Below are positions 1 to 9,782 of a stretch of DNA of 64,000 nucleotides, one piece after another. Positions within the stretch are counted from its first letter, which is position 1; each line of letters begins with the position of its first letter. The position numbers and the translations under genes are program-made. This stretch comes from Atopsyche davidsoni (taxonomy: Eukaryota; Arthropoda; Insecta; Trichoptera; Hydrobiosidae): assembly GCA_022113835.1 (NCBI GenBank), contig JAILWY010000009.1, forward strand, positions 12,562,001 to 12,626,000, in the 5' to 3' direction. The notes under the pieces were generated by a model. The model saw only the letters and a program-made list of their open reading frames with translations, had not been told where the DNA came from and did not search any database.

Positions 1-1328
1 ATAATTGTTGTTGGGATAATTACCGGGGTAGTTATTATTGGGGTAGTTACCAGGGTAATGAATGTTTGGGTATCCGATAGAGTTGGTTCCGCCATTGCCG
101 TTGCCACCGCCAGTAATCGTGTTCCACAGAGGCCATAAAATTTTCGCTGAAATTTCTTTCGTCGGGATCAGGCTCGGCTTATTATATTCAACTTGAGGTC
201 TGTAAATGGGCCTTGTCTGGATATCGGGTTCCCGATAAATGGGTCTGGTCTGGATTTCAGGTTCCCGGTAAATGGGCCTGGTTTGGATTTCTGGTTCGCG
301 GTAAATAGGTCTGGTTTGGATTTCTGGTTCGCGGTAAATCGGCCTGGTTTGAATTTCCGGTTCACGGTAAATGGGTCTGGTTTGGATTTCTGGTTCGCGA
401 TAAATGGGTCTAGTTTGTATTTCTGGCTCACGATAAATGGGTCTAGATTGGATTTCTGGCTCACGATAAATGGGTCTATTTTGGATTGCTGGTTCACGGT
501 AGAAGGGTCCAGACTGAATGTAGTTAGGTTGAGGTTCATTGTACGTCGGCCTGGTTTGGATTGCGGGCTGTTGTTGGGGCACATTATAGATCGGTTGCTC
601 CTGAATGAAGTTTTGCTCTGGGAACACCGGTCTGGTCAGGATGGCGGGAAGGGGTTCCAGCGGCTCGACTCTGGTCTGGACGATGGGGGGCTCAGGGTCC
701 TGGTAGGCGGGCGGAGGTGCAACAGTGGTGGGTTCTACGTCTCTGAATATAGGTCTCGTTTGGATTGCAGGCTTTGGGTAACTGTAGCCTTCTTCGACAT
801 CTTGTTGGAGGTTTTCTGGACTGTTATAAAGAAGTTCGGATACATCTCGTGGATGTCTCAAACTATGAGAGCTCACTGAAATTAAGTAAACACAATATTT
901 TGAGAATATAGTAATAAAAAATTGTTTATATTTCCCGATGAATTTAATACCATTCACGATACAATAAATATGGAAACTTGATGTCTAAGTTATTATTTAA
1001 AAATAAGTATGCGTGTATTGTTGTGTCCCGTACAATACAAAAATGCAAAATGTTTATATACAAAAATATAAAACTATAAATATTGGACTAACATATCCAA
1101 AATATAAACGTAAATTGAGATTTTCACTTTTTTCAATCATTTTTGTATAAATGGATTTTATAAAAATGTGAGTTAATTCAATTGATTTTAGTTTGTGGTT
1201 TCACTCCCTATTCGTGGTACGTGTATAATTGACATCACTTCATAAATGAAATCACCGAAAGCAAAGATGAATATGAAAAAGAACATACCGGATATGATAC
1301 AAAGCGCTACAGCCAAAAGTATTTTCAT
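1..1328 (-). CDS. Secreted repeat protein with 11-residue PIYREPEIQTR repeats (3' end off window)
   Basis: Function unknown. I joined exon 1 (1328-1289, starting MKILLAVALCIIS, a signal peptide) to exon 2 (875-1, open to the window edge) through a 413-bp phase-1 intron with donor GTATGT and acceptor TTTCAG. This gives 305 visible residues. After a RHPRDV segment comes a Pro/Gln-rich region with spaced AIQTRP motifs. About nine near-perfect tandem copies of an 11-residue unit follow (core PIYREPEIQTR), then a stretch containing ILWPLWNTITGGGNGNGG, then Asn/Tyr/Pro repeats (YPGNYPNNNYP) running off the edge. No catalytic domain is visible. The design matches its minus-strand neighbour at 3353-9732, suggesting co-regulated structural or extracellular-matrix proteins such as silk, cuticle or mucin; that is inference. 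The plus-strand reading frame over the same repeat is a shadow. Confidence 0.75.
200..505 (-). repeat. 33-bp coding tandem repeat, about nine copies
   Basis: In-frame 33-bp units encode PIYREPEIQTR and close variants (AIQNR, EIQSR, DIQTR). The central copies differ mainly at third codon positions (CGC/CGT/CGG for Arg, GAA/GAG for Glu), so the protein repeat is better kept than the DNA. The first and last copies diverge, as is usual where a repeat expands from its middle. Confidence 0.9.
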
Positions 1329-1411
1329 TGTGAAACCGCACCGGTCACTTTTTACTTGGAAACCTCCAGACCACCGAAGACCGACTAAAATGGAAGAGCG
1401 CGTCTCTCTCG

Positions 1412-1419
1412 TTATATAG
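1412..1419 (-). promoter_or_regulatory. TATA box of the PIYREPEIQTR gene
   Basis: CTATATAA on the minus strand lies 84 bp upstream of the ATG at 1328. That suits a transcription start about 30 bp downstream and a short 5' leader. The call rests on motif and spacing only. Confidence 0.5.
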
Positions 1420-3192
1420 ATATTCTTATTTACTTTGTCACAGAAATCCTTGAGGTTGTATGCATTATTTGCCTAGTTAAGAATTGACAAATTCACTTTT
1501 AGTTCTCACTATCTCACGCTGTTTGTTCTTCGATCGTCTCTCTCTTAGATAACGACACGCGTGGAATTGAATACATATTAGAAAAATCGGTTTTGAACAT
1601 TTTCACAGAGGCCGCGGTGTTGGCCAATGCGAGCAAACAGGAGTGTGAGTAACTGTCAGTCCGACGCTTCAATTATTTACAAATTTGGTGTGTGCGGTAT
1701 TTTGCAATTCGACTATTCGCTAGGAGACAGTGGCGCACTTTCTATGCAATATTAATAGGGACACTGTGATGAAAGCTCGACAAAACAACAAGTGCATTAT
1801 GGCAGCAGACAATGCGCTTCTGAGAGCCGAAGTGCGGGATTTACACCAGGATGCATGTTGCATACCGGCTAGGGAAGCTAATGGTCCATTTGTATGCAAG
1901 ATAACATCCCAAAACCATTGTGTGCCTTGGAATGTGCAATTGTATGATTTAAAATGCATTTATAGGTACTTAAATATTGTTTTTTTCGTATTGTAGCATC
2001 ATACATTATCAAATAATAAATTTTGTTTACACCTCTTTTTTAAATTCATTAGCAGAGCTCACATAGCATTGAAAAGTGATATTTTTATGGTTTGCAATAA
2101 ACATTTATTAAATCTACCAAAGTCTCTTAAAAATTTAAAATATTAATATTATATGTAAAAAAAACATGATAATAATATCACAAATCTGAGGTTGTATCAA
2201 GAAACATATAAACTCAGAATAAAACGTAGGATTTCACAACCGAAGAGAGAAAAAAATTTAAATGTCACTAAGTATATAAAAACAGAGAAAAGAGAAAAGC
2301 AGTTATGGGTTTGGTCAAAGTTTGTCTTTAGTTTTAACACCATAAAAAACATTTATATAATAACATACATGATTTATTGTTACCTTTTAACACCATTATT
2401 CGGTATTAAATAAGACTAGTATGTTAGAATAAATTACTTTTATTTTAGTCTAGTATGCTTACATATCAGAAGTAGCCATCAATGTATTATAATTCCGTTC
2501 TTCTTAAAGTTTTTTAAAAAAAAAATTCAGTTAAATCACTAATAATCGTTTTTTTATTTGTTCAGAAAGGGATCGATAGTATCAGTCGAAAAAATGACAG
2601 TTCAGATTGAATGTATATAAATAAAATAAGTGTTGCTACAATGTGGAAGTTTTATTTAATTTGGTCAGCATGCAACATTGATTTAATAAAAGAAATAATA
2701 ATAATGAAAAAAATATCTGACATAAAAAAATCTATTCGATTATTGGTAAAAAAAAATAAGTGCCATTTGTTTTAAATTTAAATACATATACCTTGTCTCT
2801 AGTTTTCTTGAAAGATGTTTCTCATAGTCAGATTATTGATTGTTTTCTTTTGAAATATAATCTTAACAATATAAAAAAAATTGTACATCCATATTCCACA
2901 ATCACGGAAGAACCAACAAAGTCACCACGTTTCAAATGTTTGAAGGCGGATACCAATTAGCATTAATTATCTACTCTAAGATGAGATGTCTGTGTGCACA
3001 GTAGGTACCTTATTTCACTTCTCATATAAAACATACCCAAAATACGATTTCGTAATGCCAGCGAGTATGACTACTTATATAGTTTGACTATCGGTGAGTA
3101 AGGACGCAGTATTACTAACAAATAAATAAAAAAAAACAAAGGTTCGTAATAAAAAAATATTTAATAACTATAAAATATATTGATATTATAAA
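1420..3192. other. Intergenic, one weak exon-like stretch
   Basis: AT-rich spacer between the two minus-strand repeat genes. The one notable part is 1731-1965 on the plus strand: less AT-rich than its surroundings, open, cysteine-containing (for example HQDACCIPAREANGPFVCK) and ending at a possible splice donor (TATAG/GTACTT). No partner exon or homologue is recognised. Nothing else is seen. Confidence 0.3.
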
Positions 3193-3198
3193 TTTATT
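3193..3198 (-). terminator. Poly(A) signal AATAAA of the Gly/Ser-rich gene
   Basis: AATAAA on the minus strand, about 155 bp beyond the predicted stop codon at 3353. It fits a short 3' UTR, although AATAAA is common by chance in this AT-rich DNA. Confidence 0.4.
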
Positions 3199-3352
3199 AC
3201 CCATGTAGTTAAGATTATTATCACATTTATCATTATTTAATAATATTTATGTAAACAGAGGCTTTAATATCTTTTGAAGACTTTTCACTGGAGTTTGGCT
3301 ATAGCAAACATGTAAGAAAGCATTTTTTGCGTCACTCGTTTACTTCTGAATT

Positions 3353-6300
3353 TCAGAAGAATATGGGAGACCTGTAGGACCTCGCGCCGTATCCTGAAAA
3401 AAATGAAAAGCATTTTAAAATTAATAAAGTTTCTAAAAAACTATGTGATATTTGTGTTTATTATTATGATTTTTTTGGAATGGTCGTATTGTGCAAGCTC
3501 TGGCATGATAACATTTTGTTTCTATCTTATCGACAGGAAGCACTCAGTGTATGCAGAAGGAGTTGTCATCATTATTGAAAAGATCTGATGAAATATATTG
3601 TAGAAGTTAAAAAATATTGAAAGTAAGTAAAATAAATCTTACCGCTTCCAGACGAAGCGCTGGCACTGGCACTCGCGCTCGCACTCGCATGTGAGCTCGC
3701 TCCGGAGAAAGCTCCTCCGAACCCAAGTGATCCCGAATGACTAGAGGAACCGGCATGACTGACGGCGCCAGCACTTGCTCCAGCGCCCGCTCCAGCAATG
3801 GCACCTGCTCCTGCTCCTTCGATTCCTCCCAAAACTCCTCCAATAATACCTCCGATAACTCCTCCACCGGAACCACCCTTGACACCATAGCCGACATGAT
3901 TGTGAGCGCCGGTTCCAGAAACTACGCCAGCACTATGCGTGCCGTGAGTGCCGTGACTACCTCCATAGCTTCCTGAGCCACCATTGGATCCGTAGAGTCC
4001 AACAATGTGACTTCCTCCTAGATGGTGGTGTCCATGATGTCCATGGGGATGCTCATGTCCTACGTTAGCACTTCCGATAGTCAAGTCAATCGTATTTGGG
4101 TGTTTGGAGTAGCTTCCTGCACCTCCATAGCTGCCGGAAACTCCATTGGCTCCGGAAATTCCATTACTTCCAGAAACTCCATTACTTCCGGAAGCTCCAT
4201 AGTTTCCTGACGAGCCGTAACTTCCAGAGTTGCCGTAGTTTCCAGAGCTCGTAAGAGTGGTAGAGTAACCAATATTTCCTGAGCTCCCATAGCCACCAGT
4301 TGTTGACGGATGATTTTTAGCAGGCCCAGTTGCAGTTATAATTCCAGGAGCGCCACCAAAGTCTCCTTCATAATGCACACCTTCGTGGCCAGATTGGTGA
4401 GTGGTTCCTGTGATTTCAAAGCCTCCCCCGACTTGAGATCCCGTGGATCCTTTGTGGTGATCCTTGATAGCTACTCCTGGGTTTTGATTTCCCAATATTC
4501 CAGGCGCGCCTCCAAAAGTTCCAGAATATTGTCCAGTTTGCTGGCTTCCATAATTTGATCCTGAAGATGCACTTATTCCGACATTAGAACCAGAGTTTGC
4601 GTTTGTACTTTCATGCTTACTAGAGTGAGTTGTAAATTTTTGGGTATTTACACCGCTAGTGGATAAAGATCCAGATCCTGTTGTTGCAGTAGCTCCGTAA
4701 GACCCACTTGATCCATAGGCGGCTCCACCGTTGTGATTCGTATTCATGGGGTTTTTATCCATGACAATGGTGATCCCAATAGAGCCAGGAATATTTGAGA
4801 CCGGTACAGTTCCGACATTGCCAGTATGGTGAGTAGATCCCGTTTGGTGACCCGATAAGCTAGAGGATCCAGTAGATCCGTATGATCCAGATACGCTAGA
4901 AGAGCCACTAGATCCATAAGACCCGGTGTTCGATCCAACTCCACTGATGCCCAAGTGTACATTAGAAGAACCTTTGTTAGGTGCACCATATCCCGGTCTG
5001 GTTTGGTCCCCTAAAACTCCCGGACGTCCCCCATATCCTCCTGAATAATGGGTTGAACCAAAGTCATTGTTATCATTCGAGGTATCAAATACAATTCCAT
5101 CTGTGTATTCAACTGAACCACCCTGAGTACCAGTAGAAGAGTGACCATACGATCCCGTCGAGATACCACTAGTTACAGAGCTTCCATGGCTTGATACGCC
5201 TTTATCTTTATTAACAGCGAATCCCACCATTTGTTGGTTACCTAGTATACCAGGAGCTCCACCAAAGGATCCAGTATATTTTGATGGCTCATTTTCTTTG
5301 TGTGTCTGGGTGATGTCACTTCCTTGATGTTTGTGAGTTTCTGTTATAACAATACCAGTTATTCCTACATTAGATCCTGTTTGAGAGCCATGTGACTGTC
5401 CTGCTGCGTTTGTTCCAGTTGTTCCTCCGTAGTTTCCAGATGATGATCCTGTGCTAGTAAAAGTGCCCGATGTTGAGCTAGTCGTTCCAAAGGTTCCATG
5501 TACATTTCCATTATTAATGGTTCCTGTGGTTTCCTTGTGAACACCATATCCTTCTTTCTCTTGGTGGCCTAATATACCAGGAGCTCCTCCAAAGCTTCCC
5601 GTATATTTTCCGTGCTCGCCTTGTTGATGATCGCCAGTAGGGACTGTACCGTGATGGTTTGTAGTACCGGTAATACCAATTATAATACCTCCAGTATTAG
5701 GGTTTGACCCGTGAGATACACCAGTTGCTCCATAGCTTCCAGAATTCGATCCCGAAGTACCAAAAGTACCCGATGATGATGAACTTCCACTGCTCGATAT
5801 TCCGGTGCTCGCTACCCCGGTGCTTGTTATTCCTGCGCTTGTTATTCCCGAGCCGGTTATTCCAGTACCCGTTGATCCGATGTTGGCTGAACCACTTAAG
5901 GGCGTATTACTACCTATTCCTGAAAATTGAACGTCTATTCCTTCAGATGTAGGAGCTGGACGAATATGTGTGTCATAATCCACATTTCCAGTCGTTAAAA
6001 TAGCGCTTGATCCTCCTGTAGTACCAGTACTGGAAGTACCGCCATAGGATCCAGATACACTCCCACCTCCGGACGCACCAAACTGTGAACCCTGGGTCAG
6101 CACTCCTGTGTGAGTCGGTTGATTTCCGTAGTGACTTCCTTTCACTCCAGAAACATGAATATCTGTGCCAGTAAGAGTCGAACTCGGTTTCGAGGCGTGA
6201 GTTTCCCCTCCAGTCATAAAATCGATTGATATTCCATCGACACCCCCAGAAGTAGCTCCAGAGGAAGTTCCTGCTGAAGAATAACTTCCGCCTCCGGTGT

Positions 6301-9300
6301 TAGAGGTGACACTTCCGTGATGAACGTTTCCGTGGTTGCTTCCCTTAGGACCGGTGAATTCAATATTTATTCCAGTAATCATTGGCTTTCCAGAAGTTTC
6401 AACATTAGATCCGGTCGCTCCGATGTAAGAGCCTGACGAAGAGTCGCTTGCCGACCCTGTGGTAGAATGACTTCCGGAAATTCCGAATTGATTCACCGAA
6501 GTTCCTGTATGTCCTCCGCCATAGTCGGTACCCTTCGATCCATCGACGTTGATGGTGGTCAAGCCCGACGTCGGATGGCCTGTGTGTTCTGCCGGTGAAC
6601 CGCTTATCACGATACCACCATAGGATCCGGAACTTCCTCCGCTTGATGCATGTCCGGCGGATCCCGAGTGGTGACTCGAGAGGGCAGCTCCGTGGGCGAG
6701 ACCCGTCCCGCTTCCCGCTCCGGCCCCCGCTCCGGCTCCAGCTCCGGCGCCAGCGATGGCTCCTGCCACGGCTCCCGTCATGGCTCCCGCGGCCGCGCCG
6801 GCCATGCCTCCGGCCAAGTTGGCCGGCCCGTTACCTCCTATCCCCAGGGCTCCCGGATTGATCCCAGAGCCGCTGAAGCTGTAGCTGCCTGAGTTGGCGG
6901 AAGCGAAGCTGGCAGAGTTGGATTGTGAGTAACTGCCCGAGCCGCTGAATGAACCGGCATGGGTGGCATCGTCAGGAGAATGATCGAATACTATCGCGTC
7001 TCTGTCAGTAGTAGGTACCACTGCTGGAACAGGCAAACAATAAACACGAATAATTAGAAAATCATTGTTATAATTCTTAACGGCAATTGCTGCAGCAAAT
7101 CATAATTGCTGCATCGATTAACTTATAATTCAATAATAATACTGTTGATGACAAATAAAGTTGTTTTATTATGCTTAAAATAAATATTTGTATGTATAAT
7201 TTAAACAAGGCAATTTTAATCCGCTCTGATGACACAATCATATTTTCGTAGAACCTTGAATACTGTAATACAAAAACTATCTAATGTTTTATGATCTGAT
7301 AGCGTTGTAGGGATTTCCGAAAAACCAAAAGCACGATTAACTTTACGGTAAACAAATAGTTACACAGAAAATCGACAAACCGGAATCCATTAAAATAAAA
7401 AAATAACGCGTAGAAAACATTCACGACGGACTGGTTTATTTTATAATATTTTATCATTTAATATAATTGTTTGTACTACACTTTGTAAGAGCATTTTCAG
7501 AGCGGCTGTTCTCACCGACGAAAATAATGTTTTAGATTTATTGCTTGTGAGAAATATTGTAAGAAATAAATTGTGACGGAGTTAATATATAAAATTTAAA
7601 AAAGACATTCAATATTTTTTCAAACTGATATTATAAATTGTGTATTTTCCAATCCTTGTGGGCACAGATCCTATTAGGCTTGCGTGTGAAGCGATCAGAA
7701 ATTCCCGGATCAAAAAACCTGTGCGTGTTTAATAATAATTTATTGAAGAAATAAAAATCTCAATGAAGCCGTAAGGTGAAGAATGATCTACAACATTGTT
7801 GCCCCTGCGGGGAACATGACACACGTAGCCATTTTTTCTGTCTTCGTGTATTAAATTAAAAATCTCATTGCGAGTATAATTAATGGTTTGAACTTGAATA
7901 CGAATACAATAACACATCTCAATATTTAAATACATTATCATTGAGATATTTATTTGGCTTTAGGATGGTGGGTGTTGACCTAAATAAATAATTGTACCTG
8001 ACTATTTATTGTACGCGGATGTTGGTAAGGATGATAAGGATTACCATAATGCTTTCCTATTCGATAGTCCAAGTGATATTCTATTTTGTGAGATGTTTTG
8101 GTATTTTTAATAATATAATATTTTATCTTGTTGAGGGACAAGGCATTTGTTTGGTGAAGATCCATTTTTTATAAATAATATGAAATAACTTTTTATAATT
8201 TCTTCACATTAAGTTTATTTTAACATTTATGCATGACTAGTTTCAACCAAAAGATTTGGTTATCATCAGATGCAGAACAAAACTGTATTTGTATGTTTTG
8301 TTCTGCATCTGATGATAACCAAATCTTTTGGTTGAAACTAGTCATGCATAAATGTTAAAATAAACTCAACGTGAAGAAATTATAAAAAGTTATTTTATAT
8401 AATTAATATAATATTTTAAACATAGATATGTAAATAAAATGTAAGATGAAAACTTTTTTAATATTGATAGTAAAAATGATAGAAACAAAAGTTTTGTTTT
8501 TCACGATAGTATCATATACACTATTTCATTTTATAGTAGAAAAATGATATTATAATAGTCATTATAAATTTTTCATTTGAAAATCTAAAAATTTTTACGG
8601 CTTAATACATTTTCTCAATTAATAATGAATGAAAAATGATACATTAATAATTTTTTTTATATGAATGTTTATGAACGCCGGAATGTCTTGCATCTTAAGA
8701 GAAAGAATGAGAGATGATTTAAAAAAAAATGCACCCGCTTAATAAATTAACAAATTATTTATATCAAAGCTAAGTATTTAGTAATTCTAACAATTGAGAA
8801 GTCACATCATAGTTTTACTGATGAGGCAGAGTAAAGCATCATTATTCTCCAAAGCATTTTGCAAATTATTTATAGAATCTTAACACGAATCAATGTCAAC
8901 CAATGATATACAATTACGGGACATTTTTCTATATATAAACTAAGTAATAATAAATACCTAGTGATCTTTTATTGTGTTTTTTTAGTCTAAAACGGCAAGT
9001 GTAACATCTATAAAATTAATAGTTTATATTGTTATTATCTAGCCTAGAATTTTGGCGACTCAAAATAATTTTACCGTCTCACAGGAAGTACGATTTTGCC
9101 TATACAGGTTTTATTGATTGATAATGATTAAGTACATTTTTTCAAATATTGAAAAATGATTGAAGAAACTCTCATCGTGATGTGTGAGAGTGAAAAATCA
9201 TAATTCAATATTTGAAAAAATGTACTTAATCATTATCAATAATTTTATTTATTTTATAAAAAAAACACTACAAATATTTTTAGTTTGAATGGGTAAAGAA

Positions 9301-9732
9301 ACATCCTAATTAGTAATGATATTCACGATTGGAATTACAAAAATAATTAAAAAAAATTGCACTCTAAAAATTAGATTATACATGAACATGAATATAATTG
9401 ATAAAAGTTCATTACAATCAAAAAACGATTTTACGGCGTTTGACAAAAAAAATAAATTATAATACCAAACCAAGATTTATTACCACTACAAACAAAAATA
9501 AACACACATTAGAGAGGCTCTATCAACATTTGCCCCAGCACATCGCAGTCCCAAGTTCAAGGCGAGCCAAAGTGAAAAGTTCACTGAATACTTGCACGAG
9601 TAAAACAAACAAGCAACCAAACAATCACTAACCTCCCGCGCCCTTGACGCTCCCCTTCAGGCCGCGGTACCCGTACGGGTTGGCCCTCGCCGCCACTAAC
9701 AACAGCACAAAAACCAGAGCACCACTGCCCAT
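3353..9732 (-). CDS. Secreted Gly/Ser/Thr/Ala-rich fibrous protein, silk-like, about 1173 aa
   Basis: Function not established; silk, cocoon or cuticle structural protein is the best guess. Exons: 9732-9633, 7023-3643 and 3393-3353, all introns phase 1 (donors GTTAGT and GTAAGA, acceptors TTCCAG and TTTCAG). Exon 1 gives a signal peptide, MGSGALVFVLLLVAARA, with likely cleavage before NPYGYRG. Near the N-terminus is a GA block (AGAGAGAGAGAGAGSG). The long centre is Gly/Ser/Thr/His with repeated motifs FGGAPGILGNQ and GI-x-I-x-x-TG plus a His-rich patch (EHPHGHHGHHH). Near the C-terminus lie GIIGGVLGGIEGAGAGAIAG and an (SA)n tract; the protein ends GYGARSYRSPIFF. I see no cysteine, so it cannot bond to a light chain as heavy-chain fibroin does. 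A TATA box precedes the gene, and intron 1 (2.6 kb) holds two foldback repeats. A serine-rich silk coat or cuticle glycoprotein is an alternative. Confidence 0.8.
4310..6000 (-). repeat. Degenerate long-period protein repeat around FGGAPGILG
   Basis: Inside the large exon a module recurs five times: SFGGAPGILGHQ, SFGGAPGILGNQ, GYGGRPGVLGDQ, TFGGAPGILGNQ and a terminal DFGGAPGIITATG. It is usually preceded by Y-T/S/E-G, and in several copies by a hydrophobic GI-x-I strand (GIIIGITG, GIVITET, GIVFDTS). Copies are separated by Ser/Gly linkers of variable length, so DNA-level periodicity has largely decayed. Confidence 0.75.
8230..8274 (-). ncRNA. Hammerhead-ribozyme-like motif, left arm, opposite strand
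   Basis: This is the exact reverse-complement counterpart of the motif at 8304-8348, on the other arm of the foldback, with the same cores, stems and GTC triplet. A transcript from either strand therefore carries one sense and one antisense copy. In a full-length RNA the long hairpin would compete with the ribozyme fold. Confidence 0.45.
8304..8348 (+). ncRNA. Hammerhead-ribozyme-like motif (type I), right arm of the foldback
   Basis: Read 5' to 3': stem I strand TGCAT (8304-8308); core CTGATGA (8309-8315); one extra T; stem II AACCAAA/TTTGGTT with a TCT loop (8317-8333); core GAAA (8334-8337); minimal stem III C-TA-G (8338-8341); then TC of the GTC cleavage triplet (8341-8343); then ATGCA (8344-8348), which pairs perfectly with TGCAT. 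This is the hammerhead order, with cleavage predicted after C8343. The very short stem III (CTAG, self-complementary) resembles hammerheads known from Penelope-like elements, which can work as dimers. The unpaired T between CTGATGA and stem II departs from consensus and may reduce activity. Confidence 0.5.
9111..9242. repeat. Second foldback in the same intron
   Basis: Left arm 9111-9161 pairs with right arm 9196-9242. The left arm carries a 4-bp duplication (ATTG) and a few substitutions lie next to the loop. The central part (ACTCTCATCGTGATGTGTGAGAGT) forms a further small imperfect stem. No hammerhead core is found. Possibly a short non-autonomous element remnant. Confidence 0.75.
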
Positions 9733-9774
9733 CGTGGAGGAATATCAAATGAAATGGCTGGACATCCACCGGAT

Positions 9775-9782
9775 CTTATATA
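9775..9782 (-). promoter_or_regulatory. TATA box of the Gly/Ser-rich gene
   Basis: TATATAAG on the minus strand, about 43 bp upstream of the ATG at 9732, in a locally GC-richer context. The leader would be very short. A strong TATA suits a highly, tissue-specifically expressed structural gene; that is inference. Confidence 0.6.

Larger units (their letters stand above)
8183..8395. repeat. Foldback element, 101-bp arms, 11-bp loop
   Basis: The left arm 8183-8283 and right arm 8295-8395 are reverse complements apart from two substitutions; the spacer TGTATTTGTAT is 11 bp. A transcript would form a very long hairpin. No open reading frame is present and no clear target-site duplication can be told from the AT-rich flanks. 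It lies in intron 1 of the Gly/Ser-rich gene. Such perfect arms imply recent origin or active homogenisation. It is most like a MITE or foldback unit, possibly derived from an inverted pair of ribozyme-bearing retroelement ends. Confidence 0.85.

Noticed and set aside
193..879. Long plus-strand open frame (228 codons) and a shorter minus frame over the 33-bp repeat
   Set aside because: Both are shadows of the repeat. The third frame (PIYREPEIQTR) reads through the whole exon and splices in phase to a signal peptide.
1720..1959. Minus-strand 79-codon frame
   Set aside because: No domain, no splice partner and opposite to an equally open plus frame; coding status unsupported.
3074..3081. TATATAAG on the minus strand between the two repeat genes
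   Set aside because: No signal-peptide exon or long frame follows before 1720, so a promoter is not supported.
6595..6892. Arg/Pro-rich plus-strand frames opposite the GA-rich region
   Set aside because: Antisense shadows of Gly/Ala codons (GGN/GCN) of the minus-strand silk-like exon.
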